A stretch of 64,000 bases of DNA from Limnephilus marmoratus (lineage: Eukaryota > Arthropoda > Insecta > Trichoptera > Limnephilidae). Each line of letters starts with the position of its first letter. Positions within the stretch are counted from its first letter, which is position 1. Location: the NCBI GenBank assembly GCA_917880885.1, contig OU862930.1, positions 30,634,040-30,698,039 of the forward strand, written 5' to 3'. Shown here one piece after another: positions 12,096-23,251 of the stretch. Position numbers and translations under genes: made by a program. A model generated the notes under the pieces. It made no database searches. It was not told the origin of the DNA and saw only the letters and a program-made list of their open reading frames with translations.

Positions 12096-12775
12096 CCCCT
12101 AAGTAGAATACAATTCCATACGAAAAAAGGCAGTGAGTATAATGAAATAACCGTTTATAAAAAACCTTTTTACTAAAAAAAAAACTAATGAAATTTCACT
12201 TTTCTAGTCTTCCTATCGGCGAAATTGATAACCTAATAAAATTCTTTGATTAGGTTTTATCAAAATCGATGTTTTTAGCAATTTCATTTTCGATTGAAAA
12301 AGTTGCCAAGTTTGTCAATTTAGATTGAGATTTTGTCGATCGCAGATAGGTTTTTATCTTAAATGAATTGTTTCATTGTTTGCTAGTTTTTTTTTGTGAA
12401 ATGAGAATTAGAGAAATGTCGCCCTATATCATTCTTCGGATAATTGTCAATGTGAGTTTGCACTAGGCCACGCTTAAAAATGTTAAAAAGAGATAGATAA
12501 TGTGTTTCTCTATGGTTGGAGATTCCCGGTAAATTTTGTTGGGGATTCCCGGTAAATGAACTGCAGCAGTGATCCGATCGAAGGGATTGTACACCACGTT
12601 CCAATTCTAGTGTTGTCACCATAATAATTGTTTTCCTAAATTTGAATTTACGATTAAGTGGACCTGGCTCAAAGAGCGAGGGAATATAAAGGGGCGCCTG
12701 CGGCGCCCCTTTATGTACGGCGCCCTGGGCGGTCGCCCAACCGCGCCCTACCCTAACGCCGCTACTGTACTTATG

Positions 12776-12978
12776 TATTTAATTATGAACATCGCGTATT
12801 TTATGAGTCATTAAAATATTTGCAACTTAATTAATTATTTCATAAATAACTTGTCCACTGTGTTGTATCACCGTTCAGTAAACCAACTCAGTAAGGCAAA
12901 AACCGCCCAGTGCACTTGTGACTGTTGCACATTATTTTATAAATAATTAAAACTTTTTAGTTTACAAATACTTGAAAA
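12776..12978 (+). other. BEL/Pao leader upstream of gag
   Basis: This lies between the hAT target duplication and the gag start codon. It probably holds the untranslated leader and perhaps the end of the 5' LTR, but no LTR partner or primer site can be recognised. Confidence 0.35.
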
Positions 12979-14108
12979 ATGGAGGATCAATTAAAAAGAC
13001 AAAGTAAAAGCGAAAATATTCTAAAAAGGGTTAAAAATATAGCTGTGCTTGAAAAAAACTTGCCAGCCAGTTTCGAAGCATCACGTTCATTTAATTTTTT
13101 ATGTCAGAATCTGAGAGTATAACGGAAATTAAAAATAAATTTGAATTAATTAATTATTGATCAAATTAACGAGAATATTGCTACGTTAAACCCAAATTCT
13201 GAACCAGATTATTCGAGTTGGGAGCAATTTGGAGAATTATACACACATATTCTACGCACAAGAAACCATTTAAAAACAAATTTAGCTACAGAGCCGAAAG
13301 CGTCTACAAGTGCATGTGCTGCTAATAATAATAATTCTATTAAGCTACCTTGTATCGAACTACCTACCTTTGACGGTCGCGCCGATAATTGGAATCTGTT
13401 CTATGAGATGTTTAGAACAAATGTTCATTTAAAATTTAAATCAACAATTATCTGATTCCCAACGCGTTCAATATTTGATTGGAAGATTAACTGGAACCGC
13501 GAAAAATGTTACGTCAGGTTTAGTGCCAACTGGAGATACGTACAAAATAATCTGGGATACGGTAGTTAATAAATTTCAAGATAAGCGATAACTTGCCACG
13601 CACTACCTGAATAATATATTTCATTCAAAAACCGTAGCACACAACGCAAATAATTTGACAGTTTTTATAGAAAAATATTGCCGCCGCGCTAAAACAATAA
13701 GAATAGAGGATCTTTCGGATTTTATATTACTGCGATTCGCTTTACAAAAATTAGAGTCGCAAACTGCTCAAGCATTTGAGCTTTCAGTTCGAGAAATTGA
13801 AATTCCCACCTGCAAGCAATTGGTATCGTTTGTACAAGATCAGGCCAAAATTCTGCAACGAACATCAACAACTCGTGGACCTAACACCGCTAATATAAAT
13901 ACAACCAGTTCCGGTGGAACTGCACGCACAACTCAACCCCGCACACATCAATCATACTTACATAAGTACGCAATCGAAATGCTTTTATTGTCAAAATGAG
14001 AGCCATACGCAACTGTACACTTGTACACAACTTTTGAAATTATCACCAAAGGAAAGGTTTTCCTTCGTAAAGGAAAAATCTTTGTGTTTTAATTGTTTAA
14101 GCCCGTAA
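12979..14108 (+). pseudogene. BEL/Pao gag
   Basis: The frame starts MEDQLKRQSKSENILK at 12979 and is then broken by several stops and frameshifts. Family landmarks are present: LPTFDGRADNWNLFYEMF (about 13360-13420), which is typical of the insect BEL gag domain (DUF1759), the segment 13655-13999, and CCHC-like knuckles at CFYCQNESHTQLYTC and CFNCL near 14000-14110. In the family this protein forms the retrotransposon core particle. The reading frame shifts between 13999 and 13914-14108, so the zinc-knuckle part is out of frame with the core. Confidence 0.75.
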
Positions 14109-14249
14109 CATACGTCTACAAGATGTAAATCAAAAGGCACTTGTCATAAATGCCACGGCAAGCACCATACGCACCTTCATTTTGAGAAATCCAGTCACGC
14201 AAACACCAACACATCCAATGTAGAAACTCAACCTAACGAGTCAGAACCC

Positions 14250-14782
14250 TCGGTATGTACCATGTTAGGTGCAACTACTGAAGTACTTGCTACCGCCAAG
14301 GTTCACACTGTTGATCGAAACGGTGAAGAGAATACCGTTCGCTGTCGTTTAGACCCTGGCTCACAAAAGCATTACATAACATCACAATGTTGTGAACAAT
14401 TAAGCCTGGCAGTCAGACCAGGAACGCGCTCTGCAGTCCAAGGTTAAGGCGGCAAAACGCAATCAATAAAAGGAAGTGTCACATTGACGATTCAATCTAG
14501 GATTGATCCCTATTTCAAATATTCTATAACCGCTCTAGTTTTAGATAAAATTACCGCTTACTTCCTACTTGCAAAGTGGACTTGACCTCATATAAGTTCA
14601 TAAATATTCCGCTGGCAGACGACACCTGGGCAATGCCTGGTCCAATTGATTTGCTAATTGGCGTTAGTCTGTTCTCTCAACTGTTGTTGCCAAATAAGGT
14701 AATCACCCCCAGTTTTCCAGTCGCAATTCAAACCACATTAGGCTATGTCAGTCCTATGTCTTCATGGGTGATGCTCCAGTAA
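14250..14782 (+). pseudogene. BEL/Pao aspartic protease region
   Basis: The segment corresponds to the retropepsin-like part of the polyprotein (DUF1758). It contains CRLDPGSQKHYITSQ at 14343-14385, where family members have a D-S/T-G catalytic triplet; here it reads DPG, so the second residue is altered. Further on, PGPIDLLIGVSLFSQLL (14637-14690) matches the conserved IDxLIG block that ends the domain. Stops at about 14445 and 14580 break it. Confidence 0.7.
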
Positions 14783-15976
14783 ATTCTCAATCAAACACCA
14801 CTTTAACTTTCTGCGCTACGCACGAAATTGAGAATTTAATTAAAAAATTCTGGGAAATCGAAGATATCGGTTCGGAACCGGTTCACAGACTCGAAGAAAA
14901 GGAAACTGAGAACATTTTTAAAAGCACCACAACTCGCCTTGAGGACGGTTCTCATGAAGTGGCTTTGCCATTCAAAGGCAACCCGTGTGACTTAGGTGAT
15001 TCATTGCAAGCTGCGCAAAATCGGTTTTATGCACTAGAGAGAAAATTTAAGCATCTGCCAGAATTAAAACCGCTCTATGATGAAGTGATCAGAGAAAATA
15101 TTCACAAAGGTTATCTGTCCCAGGTAGAAGCTTTACCGTCAGAAAACGCGTACTACATTCCGCATCACGCAGTTAGGCGTGAGGATAAAATGACAACGAA
15201 AGTGAGAGTAATTCTTGACGCAAGCCCAAAAACAAAAAATGATTTATCTTTAAATGACATTTTACACACGGGACCAAACCATGATTTATTTCGCATTCTT
15301 CTGAATTTACGCCTTTTTCCTATCGCAATTTCCGCCGACGTTCGTCAAATGTATTTATGTATAAATGTTCGCAAAGAAGATCGTCGTTATCAACGAATTT
15401 TATATAGATTCGATCCGCAAAAGCCGCTTCAGGCTTATCAATACAATTGCGTGGCATTTGGCCTTTTAAGTGCAGCCCGTTCTTAGCCCTTCGAGCAATC
15501 AAACAGTTAACGTTAGATGAAGGCGCTCGCTTCCCAATGGCAAGGGATATTATCAATCGCGACGTTTATGTAGACGACATCGCTAGCTCTGCTTTAAATG
15601 AGCAAGAAGCTATCCGCGCCGCTGGAGAGTTGATTGAGCTCTTCCAGTCAGGAGGATTCCAACTCCCTAAGTGGGCATCCAATTCCAGCAAAGTATTAGA
15701 AAACATTCCATTGGAACTTCGCTTGTCGCAAAGTGTAACTTTCGATAGTGATGCATCGTTAAAAATCCTTGGGCTACGCTGGCATCCTTTGGATGATATT
15801 TTCGCATTTGAAGTCACTCCAGACAATCGAACTTGTACAAAACGCAATATTTTATCATCTGTCGCTAGACTCTTTGACGTGATGGGTCTGGTGGCGCCTA
15901 TAATTGTACAAGCCAAGCTTCTGATAAAGGAGCTGTGGATTTTAAAAATCGATTGGGGCGGAATCTCACCCACGAG
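14764..15976 (+). pseudogene. BEL/Pao reverse transcriptase
   Basis: The frame 14764-15486 carries the N-terminal part (IENLIKKFWEIEDIG), then KVRVILDASPK and ISADVRQMYLCI with the first catalytic aspartate. A one-base frameshift near 15470-15485 moves the reading to 15447-15976, where DVYVDDIASS at 15562-15590 supplies the YVDD catalytic pair, followed by SVARLFDVMGLVAPI. It is cut at 15976 by LINE A. All RT catalytic motifs are visible, but the frameshift separates them. Confidence 0.85.
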
Positions 15977-16120
15977 TATATATATTTATTTATTTATTGA
16001 TTTATTGCGAAAAACAGTATAATCCATTTACATTTCACAAATAACAGTTTATAAATTACAGTTTATAATAAGTAAGTATATACATTTATTTGCATGGGTA
16101 ATTACATCAATACTATCTGA

Positions 16121-18952
16121 TTAGCCAGATTTGGTAAATAGTATGCTTATTGCTGTCTTAAATTCTCTTTGGTTCAAATTAAAAATGTCAATCACAGAAG
16201 AAATGTGATTTAACAAAGTAGTTATTCTCCCCAAAGGCATGATCATTGGTAGGTTGGTCCTGCCCCTTCGAAAAATAAATAATCTGTGCTGTCTAGCTCT
16301 GATGAAATTATCAGGGACATAAAAAGAAATTCGTTCCAGAATATCTGGATTGCAAGTGTGCCCATTTAGTAGCTTGTGCGCCACTAAAACCATTGCAATA
16401 TTTCTCCTGACGTCTAGACGTTCTATCCCCAGCATTCCAGCGAGAAAATCAGAAGGATACAATAAAGGGTAATATCCGAACTCTCGCATGTAGAGGTATC
16501 GCATAAACTTTTTTTGCGCCTTTTCTACATCATTTGAGTAAAGGGTATCTTCGGGTCCCCATATTATCGATCCACTCTCAAGAATGCTGCGAACCAGAGT
16601 AAAATAAAGCATTTTTATGATTGCCGTATTCGTAAAAGATTTCGAATTACATATAACAAAACCCAGCATTCGCATTGCAGAGTTGCACACCGAATCGATA
16701 TGAGTTCGAAAAGTCAGACGCGTGTCAAAAGTGATTCCTAAATACTTCGTTATCGAGATATGTTTTATAGAGGTACCAGACATTTTATAGTTAAAATATA
16801 AAGTACGCTTTGCCCTTGTAATGCACATAATTGTAAACTTACTACTGTTAAAAAGAAGTTTATTTTGATGACTCCACTCTACTATACCGTCGATATCGTT
16901 TTGTAGACGAATGGAGTCTTCATTTGTCGTTATACAGGTGTATAGTTTAATGTCATCCGCAAATAACAAAAATTTTACAAATCTTATAAACAACCCTATG
17001 TCATTAATAAACAATAAAAATAAAAGTGGTCCTAAATTAGACCCTTGAGGGACCCCAAAATTTGTGGCGTAGAGTTTCGATGTGAACTGCCCGTAAACAA
17101 CGTATTGTTTTCTGTTAGACAAATAATTATGAAAGAACAAAAGCAGCATGTATGAGAAGCCGAAGCTTTCAAGTTTATTCAGTAATATGAGGTGATCTAC
17201 TTTGTCAAAAGCTTTCGCAAAATCATTATATGAGACATCTACTTGTTCGTTGTTGTCCAATATATTTGAGACGTAATCCGTAAATACCATTAAGTTGGTC
17301 GTCGTAGACCTGCCCTCTCTAAACCCATGCTGCTGGTTTATGAGAAATGGTTCTACTTTATAGTATATACGTTTTTGTATCACGAGTTCAAATAATTTGG
17401 CGGGTGCCGAAAAAATTGCCACCGGTCTGTAATTAGATACACATGATTTATCGCCATTTTTGTGTAGGGGCGTGACCTTTGAGATTTTCCAACGGTCGGG
17501 AAATTTACCGGAGTTAAGTGAAATATTAAAGATATGTAAAAGCGGTACCATTAACGGATCGGCATAACCCTTCAGGACAATTGTGTTAATAAAATCCGGT
17601 CCAACAGATTTTTTTGGTTTCAGTTTTTTAATTGCAGCTAGGTAATCATTTTTATTTACACTTAAAATTTCAACATTTTGAGCTAGTGAAGAGTAACCGC
17701 CTGGGGTGTATGAGTCAAATTCTGCACTATGTTCGCTATAGATTGACTTAAAGTAATTCGCAAATGCTTCCGGAATATCGGGCCCAGTATGAGTACTTCC
17801 GTTCCATGACACTGAGTTTAGAAACCCACCGTCTTTCCTCTTTTCGGATACAAATTTCCAGAAGGATTTCGGATCATTCTTGACGTTTTTTTCGATATTA
17901 TTTATGTAATCCTTATACGCAATATTTATACTACGTTTGATTTTGGATCGTAGAATACAAAACTTTTCCCGATATCTCATCAATCCGGTGCGCCTCCAGT
18001 TTCTGTGAAGTTTGCATTTCCTTTTCAGGTCACTAAGAATCTCACCATTAAACCATTTAGGGTATCTTCTTTTAAAACAAGGTACACGCTTTCTCTCAAA
18101 ACACATGTCGAAAAGGTCATAAATTACATTATAAAAATATTCTACTGCTAAATCTGCATCTTTAAGTTTTAATAAGGGTTTTCAGTCGTGAGAATTCAAG
18201 TAAACATAAAAATCTTCGAAATTACCACGTTCTAGGTTCCATCCTCGCTTAACACAATTTCCATTGTCGTCGTTTAATAAATTTCGACAATAGGCTTTGC
18301 TTATATTGAGCTCGAACTCTATACATAAAGATGGGTGGTATAAATCTTCATTAACAAGTGAGTATACGGATTTGAACACTTTTAAGTCGAAATTACTGAT
18401 AATAACGTCCAGTGTCCTGTTCGTTATATTAGTGATTAAGTTTTTCTGTTCCAATTGAAATAGTTCCATAAAATATAAGAAATCTGTTTGAGTTGCTTTG
18501 TGACTCACACAGGAGTGTAAGTTAAAATCGCCAACAATAATAATTTTTTTATCTATTAAAAAGTTAAAATTAGCTATGGTTTTATCGAAAAAATCAGAGT
18601 AAGTAGTTCTCTGAGAAGCCGGTGGAATGTACACTATACATATATAAATACTAATTTCATTTATTTTAGCCTTAATCCATAAGTTTTCGCCATCATTTTC
18701 TAGAAACATGAGTCTCTGGCATTGATTGATGCGGTCACGTCTCGCGGCTAGTAGCACTCCTCCTCCTCTTGATTGGCCTGAAGTTCTGTCCTTTCTAAAG
18801 ACGTCATATCGTTGATCGAACAGTTGACAATTATGAATACTGTCATTGAGCCAGGTCTCTGACAATAATATAAAGTCGTTGTCTTGTATAATAACACTAT
18901 GTAAGAAGTCTTCGGTTTTGGATCTCAATCCCCGCATATTTTGATAGTACAT
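16121..18952 (-). pseudogene. LINE A ORF2: endonuclease and reverse transcriptase
   Basis: The frame of about 940 codons contains an N-terminal AP-like endonuclease (MYYQNMRGLRSKTEDF, ILLSETWLND, IIVGDFNLHS, DVIIS) followed by the RT (NYRPVAIFSA, FREGRSTT, YNDFAKAFDKVDH, FGVPQGSNLGPLLFLLFIND, LLFADDIKLY). One in-frame TGA at 18182-18184 separates the endonuclease from the RT (18106 onward); otherwise the frame is intact, so decay is recent or slight. In the family this protein nicks the target and primes reverse transcription. ORF2 begins about 40 bases after the ORF1 stop. Confidence 0.9.
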
Positions 18953-18991
18953 TGTGCAGGGGGATGAATTTGCTTTAACTCTACTCTCTAG

Positions 18992-19545
18992 TCATTTAGT
19001 GGCCGCAGAATCGTTTTGTTTGCCTCGGTTTTGGTTAAGATCAACCGGATTTTGTCTCGGTTTTAAGTAACGGTAGTTTCTTACCGGTACTCCTCGGGGC
19101 CACAAATCTTCCTGCAAAAGTTTATCGTATAACACATCTGTTACTCCTATACGGAACGCTGCGTATTCCTGAGAATTAGCGATGAATTTCTCTATTTCAC
19201 AGTTTGTTATATCATTTTTCTCTAGATGCGCTCGGATATCATCTATTGTGGTGTCCTTTGAAATCCTAGATACTATGATATTCCTTATCCTTGGATATAC
19301 CTTGATACTTGAGGATTTATCTCCGTTACCGACAATCAGATTCGTGCCTGTCCGTTGTTTGCGTTTGACGTTCATCCATTCTTCATTATTTGGTGCGGTT
19401 TTCGCTTCAGATTCGGAAGTTAGAATGCGTGAATCCGTCGTCAGTATTTTGGGGATCGCGCCGCTGGTAGTGGGGATTTCGATATGATTTGCGTTATTTT
19501 TGGCCTTGGTGGCCGCCCTAGTGCGCATACGTTCTTTGGTTAGTG
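18992..19545 (-). pseudogene. LINE A ORF1, C-terminal part
   Basis: On the minus strand this reads from MRTRAATKAKNN to a TGA at 18992. The middle (RNIIVSRISKDTTIDDIRAH, AFRIGV) and the ending (LLQEDLWPRGVPVRNYR) resemble the ORF1 nucleic-acid-binding proteins of insect CR1-like LINEs. The N-terminal part is at 41624-41839, beyond the Harbinger-like MITE; the frame on the two sides differs, so a frameshift or the insertion itself has broken it. Confidence 0.75.
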
Positions 19546-19823
19546 TAAGGCCTAAACTACACGAGCGGTTCTCCCGCCGCGGGAAACCGCTCGAGAAAGC
19601 TGGCGGCTCATATCAAACTACACGGGTGGCGGGAAACCACCATGCTATCGAGCGATTCTACCGCCGCGGGAAACCGCCCGATCCTTACGCAATCGTGGGA
19701 AACCGCCCGTGTAGTTTGAACATAATTTAATTATTAATTTTTAAGCAAGGGTGAAAATAATTTTATTATTAAATACATCAACAACAGACCAAAAATTGTT
19801 AACAATATTCCAAAAAACTTAAA

Positions 19824-20459
19824 ACTGTGACACGAAACATTTATTACCAGAACATCAGGGGACTTCGGACAAAACTCAGTGACTTTAGAAGTAGTGCTCC
19901 TATCATCTCTCGGGACATCATAATTCTCTCTGAAACCTGGTTGGAACCGTCGATATACTCAGCGGAGCTCGGTCTACCTAACCATCTCATCTACCGAGTC
20001 GACCGATGTCAGAATACCAGCTCCAAATCAAGAGGAGGAGGTGTCCTGATAGCAGTTAATAAAAAAAATTCCTCAAAATTATTAAAACATAAAAACTGTG
20101 ATGTTGAGCAAATTTATGTAATGTTAAATGATAAAACCAAGAAAACTATCATCGGATGTGTGTATATTCCACCAAATTCTAATATAACAAAATATAAAAG
20201 CCACTGTGAAGATGTTGAGTTACTCAAATCTAATTACCCTAAACACAATTTTTTAATATGTGGTGATTATAACGTTTCTAACTGTAAATTTAATGATTTG
20301 GATTACTTACCAGTGACGGCATGTGAGAGAGAAATCTTGGACATGTCAATTTATTTAGGTCTATTTCAATGTAATAATGTGCCGAATTGTAGCAATCGTT
20401 TACTCGATTTAATTTTTTCTACTGAAAAGGATATAAAAGTTTACGAGTCAGTCGAGTCC
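19824..20459 (+). pseudogene. LINE B endonuclease domain
   Basis: The open frame includes IYYQNIRGLRTKLSDF, IIILSETWLE, KSRGGGVLIAV, IIGCVYIPPNS, FLICGDYNVS and LLDLIFS, the ordered motifs of the LINE AP-like endonuclease. The frame stays open until the 9-bp duplication at 20451-20459, where a 2.1-kb element entered, and resumes at 22581. The start is unclear: the first codon may be GTG at 19827 or the true start was lost. Confidence 0.85.
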
Positions 20460-22580
20460 AGGCGGGTATAACTCCGATCCAAAAAGTGAACCGAATCTTT
20501 GGTGAAATCATAAGTCCCCTTCGATTTGTTTATGGTCCCCAGCTACTACCTCCACCAATAGGAATCTTGGATTTTTGTTGCATTTTTCTGCTTTACTTTC
20601 GTTTGACATTTACAATGCATTCACATTTCCGACGCAATAAGATGGCAATAAGTGTGAATATGGATTTTGGGAATTGAACGATCGAATGAAAAATGGAAGA
20701 ACAGGACCCGTAATTGGAACAAAATTACAGGTGGGAAACTTCCTTTGGTTGATATTTCAGTGTTCCTAAAGTAGGTATGTTATTTAAGTTGTTGGTGTTG
20801 TACATTTTTTAATCGGTGTTGTACATGTTTCCGTTTTCAGAACATATTTATCCACCCGGAATCTAATAAGTAATTGACGCAATCGAACATCACCATTACA
20901 TCTTAAAAGGTATACATGTTTTCTATATTGCATCGACCTATCTCATTAATTTAATCTTCCCCAATTTCCTCTCTGGATTTTGACAATAGTGCTTATGTTT
21001 TTTTTATTATATAAAATAGATTTTAACAATTAGCATTTCATTTGCTTTTTTCACAAGTTACTTATAGGAGTTAGGTTTGCTAAAATACGTATTATTCAAG
21101 TATGATTTTAGATTTTCACGGCAAAAAGTATTAAAGAGATTTTTTTGGGGTATTGTGCCATTTTACACATCAATCCTGATGATAGGAACAACACATTTAT
21201 CACTACGCTTGCACTTTCTGTTCTTATTTTTAACATTTTTTTAATATTTTTATCAGTATTAATAAATGTATTCCTATTTTTCAGTGGAATCTGAACCGAC
21301 AAAACTTTACTTGTTTACAATAAGTGTAACATTTTATATCCACATCCCAATACATTCGCTTCTGTTTCTGGAGATGGTTAGATGAGATTAAGGGAAATAC
21401 TATCAGTCATTGGTCATTGAGAATGATGCAGAGGTAATTATTATTTTTATTACTTACTTTCATTTAACGAAAATTTAATAACGTCAGACAAATTTAATGC
21501 ATTTGAGTAGGTTTCTTTATATAAGTAAGTAGGTATCCTAGAACTTGGTTTAGTATGAGAGTAATAAAAAAATAAATGACATGGGAGGAAATGTAACTAC
21601 ATACATACATAGATATGTACATGTAGACAAATAAAATAAAAATTCCATTTTTTAACTAATTTCCATATACACAATACATGTACATGTACCATACCGTGTA
21701 CATGTACCATACCATACATATACCATATACATGTACACAAATAAAATAAAAATTCCATTTTTTAACTAATTTCCATAAGTGAACCAATATAGTTTTTATA
21801 AAATATAACTTCTTTAGTAATATTTTTTGTTTTTGTTTTGAAGAGTTTTAATTTTCAATGTACATTTGTTACATTAATTTTAATGATTTTTTAATGATTT
21901 CAGGAAAAATATGATGAACTGAACTAAACTAAACTCCAAATTAATAAATATTATACATATTTGAGCCCCGAATGAAACATCAAATATCTTATGTAAACTA
22001 ATGTCTCCATGGACCTTGGTTATATTTTGGCAATATGGTAAATTTATTTTAGACCTGACGAAAGATATAATAGGTACGTTAAGTAATTTATCTTTAAAAC
22101 AATGTCTTCATGTGGCAATTTGCTACAGAAATATAACTTGCTTACATTGTATTCTTGTTTAAAATATGTACATGTAATTCTGAGTTTTTCATTTTTCTGT
22201 TATAAAATGAAAATTTTTTAAATTCAGTAGTTTTGTAGGAACGCACAATCATATTTTAATTATATGTATTTCCTGTTGGTATTTCATGTTTTTAATAAAA
22301 TTCTTATCATGTAATTACGAGTTTTATTTTTAAAATAATATTTAAGGCTAATAATTTGGGCGGTACTGGGTAGGCCCCGAAAGAAAATAATATTGTCTAT
22401 GGTCGCGCCTTTTTTGTTGTTGCTTACTCTATCTTCGTCTATGGTGTGTGACGTCACGAATCCCCGTCATCATCATCATCATTCGAAAAATTATTGCATT
22501 TTGATGGTGAAATAGTGACCAAATTTTTCTCGAACAAAAGCCTGAAGTTATCAATCTAGTGGGTGGTTTGTATATTTATG
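20460..22580. mobile_element. 2.1-kb insertion in LINE B, class unknown
   Basis: The 9-bp GTCGAGTCC occurs on both sides (20451-20459, 22581-22589) and the LINE B frame is continuous across one copy. The inserted DNA starts AGGCGGGTATAACTCC and ends TTTGTATATTTATG; I see no inverted termini. It is very AT-rich with local repeats at 21600-21780 (ATACATGTACA-type, and two copies of AATTCCATTTTTTAACTA). No coding motif is visible. Confidence 0.6.
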
Positions 22581-22859
22581 GTCGAGTCCTTTGTCCCGAT
22601 TGACAAGCACCACCCTCCACTTATAATACTTGTACCCAATACAGTAGAATGTGTCCCCCCAATCAAAAATTACAGTCGTAATTTCATAAATGCTAATTAC
22701 CAGGCTATTAACCATGCACTTAACTGTGTGGATTGGTCTGTTCTCAAGGAAGGTGATCTCAACTGTAGTGTTGAATTATTTTACACTCAACTGAATGGCA
22801 TAATTTATGACATAATTCCTCTAACTCATCATAAAATATCAAAGTATCCGATATGGTTT
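22581..22859 (+). pseudogene. LINE B linker between endonuclease and RT
   Basis: The frame continues from the endonuclease through VPIDKHHPPL, INHALNCVDWSVL and NGIIYDIIPL, the usual linker before the RT domain in CR1-like ORF2. It is cut at 22860 by gypsy 1, with GTTT (22856-22859) as the duplicated target, and resumes after 36297. Confidence 0.8.
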
Positions 22860-23235
22860 TGCCACGTACCTTGCTGCGTTAGCAAATAAATTCCGTATGC
22901 ATGAGCTCTCATGATCATCATCTCAGGGTCCTGCGTGGGATAAAAGAAAGCTACTATCTGATGAAATAAAAGAACTCACATTAAACAAAATGTACTTGTT
23001 ATTATTGACAAGCAAAAACATAATCTACATAAATACCTTTGTGTACTCATAAAGGTGTAGAGAGAGAGAGAGATAATTCAGTTATTTTAGTAGAATCCAC
23101 TCCAAAAAAAAAACAATCGAACAACGTTCCGGCAATTTGAATTTGTTATCAATCGTTCCAACTGCACCCGAAATTAATAGTACTCCTTCTGAGCAAGTAG
23201 GTACCGATTGAATAACTACCATGAAAATAATTACA
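22860..23235 (-). repeat. Gypsy 1 3' LTR and polypurine tract
   Basis: 376 bp, TGCCACG to TTACA on the plus strand. On the minus strand the purine tract GGGGGAAGCGGAGAAT (23236-23251) lies directly before it. It matches the 26501 copy closely, with few differences and a shorter GA run in the other copy. Confidence 0.85.
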
Positions 23236-23251
23236 ATTCTCCGCTTCCCCC

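Larger units (their letters stand above)
8984..12767. mobile_element. hAT-like element (outer), split by a second one
   Basis: The left end CAGAGCCGGTTTTAGC (8984) and the inverse of CAGTAGCGGCGTTAG at the right (ending 12767) are imperfect inverted repeats. They are flanked by TACTTACG (8976-8983) and TACTTATG (12768-12775), an 8-bp duplication with one mismatch. Both ends carry GGCGCCC-rich subterminal sequence. Only about 700 bp are its own (8984-9042 and 12104-12767); the rest is the nested 9043-12095 element. No transposase is recognisable. Confidence 0.7.

Noticed and set aside
22563..22589. Upstream start of the LINE B linker frame at 22563
   Set aside because: The first bases belong to the 20460-22580 insertion; true LINE B sequence begins at the duplicated GTCGAGTCC.
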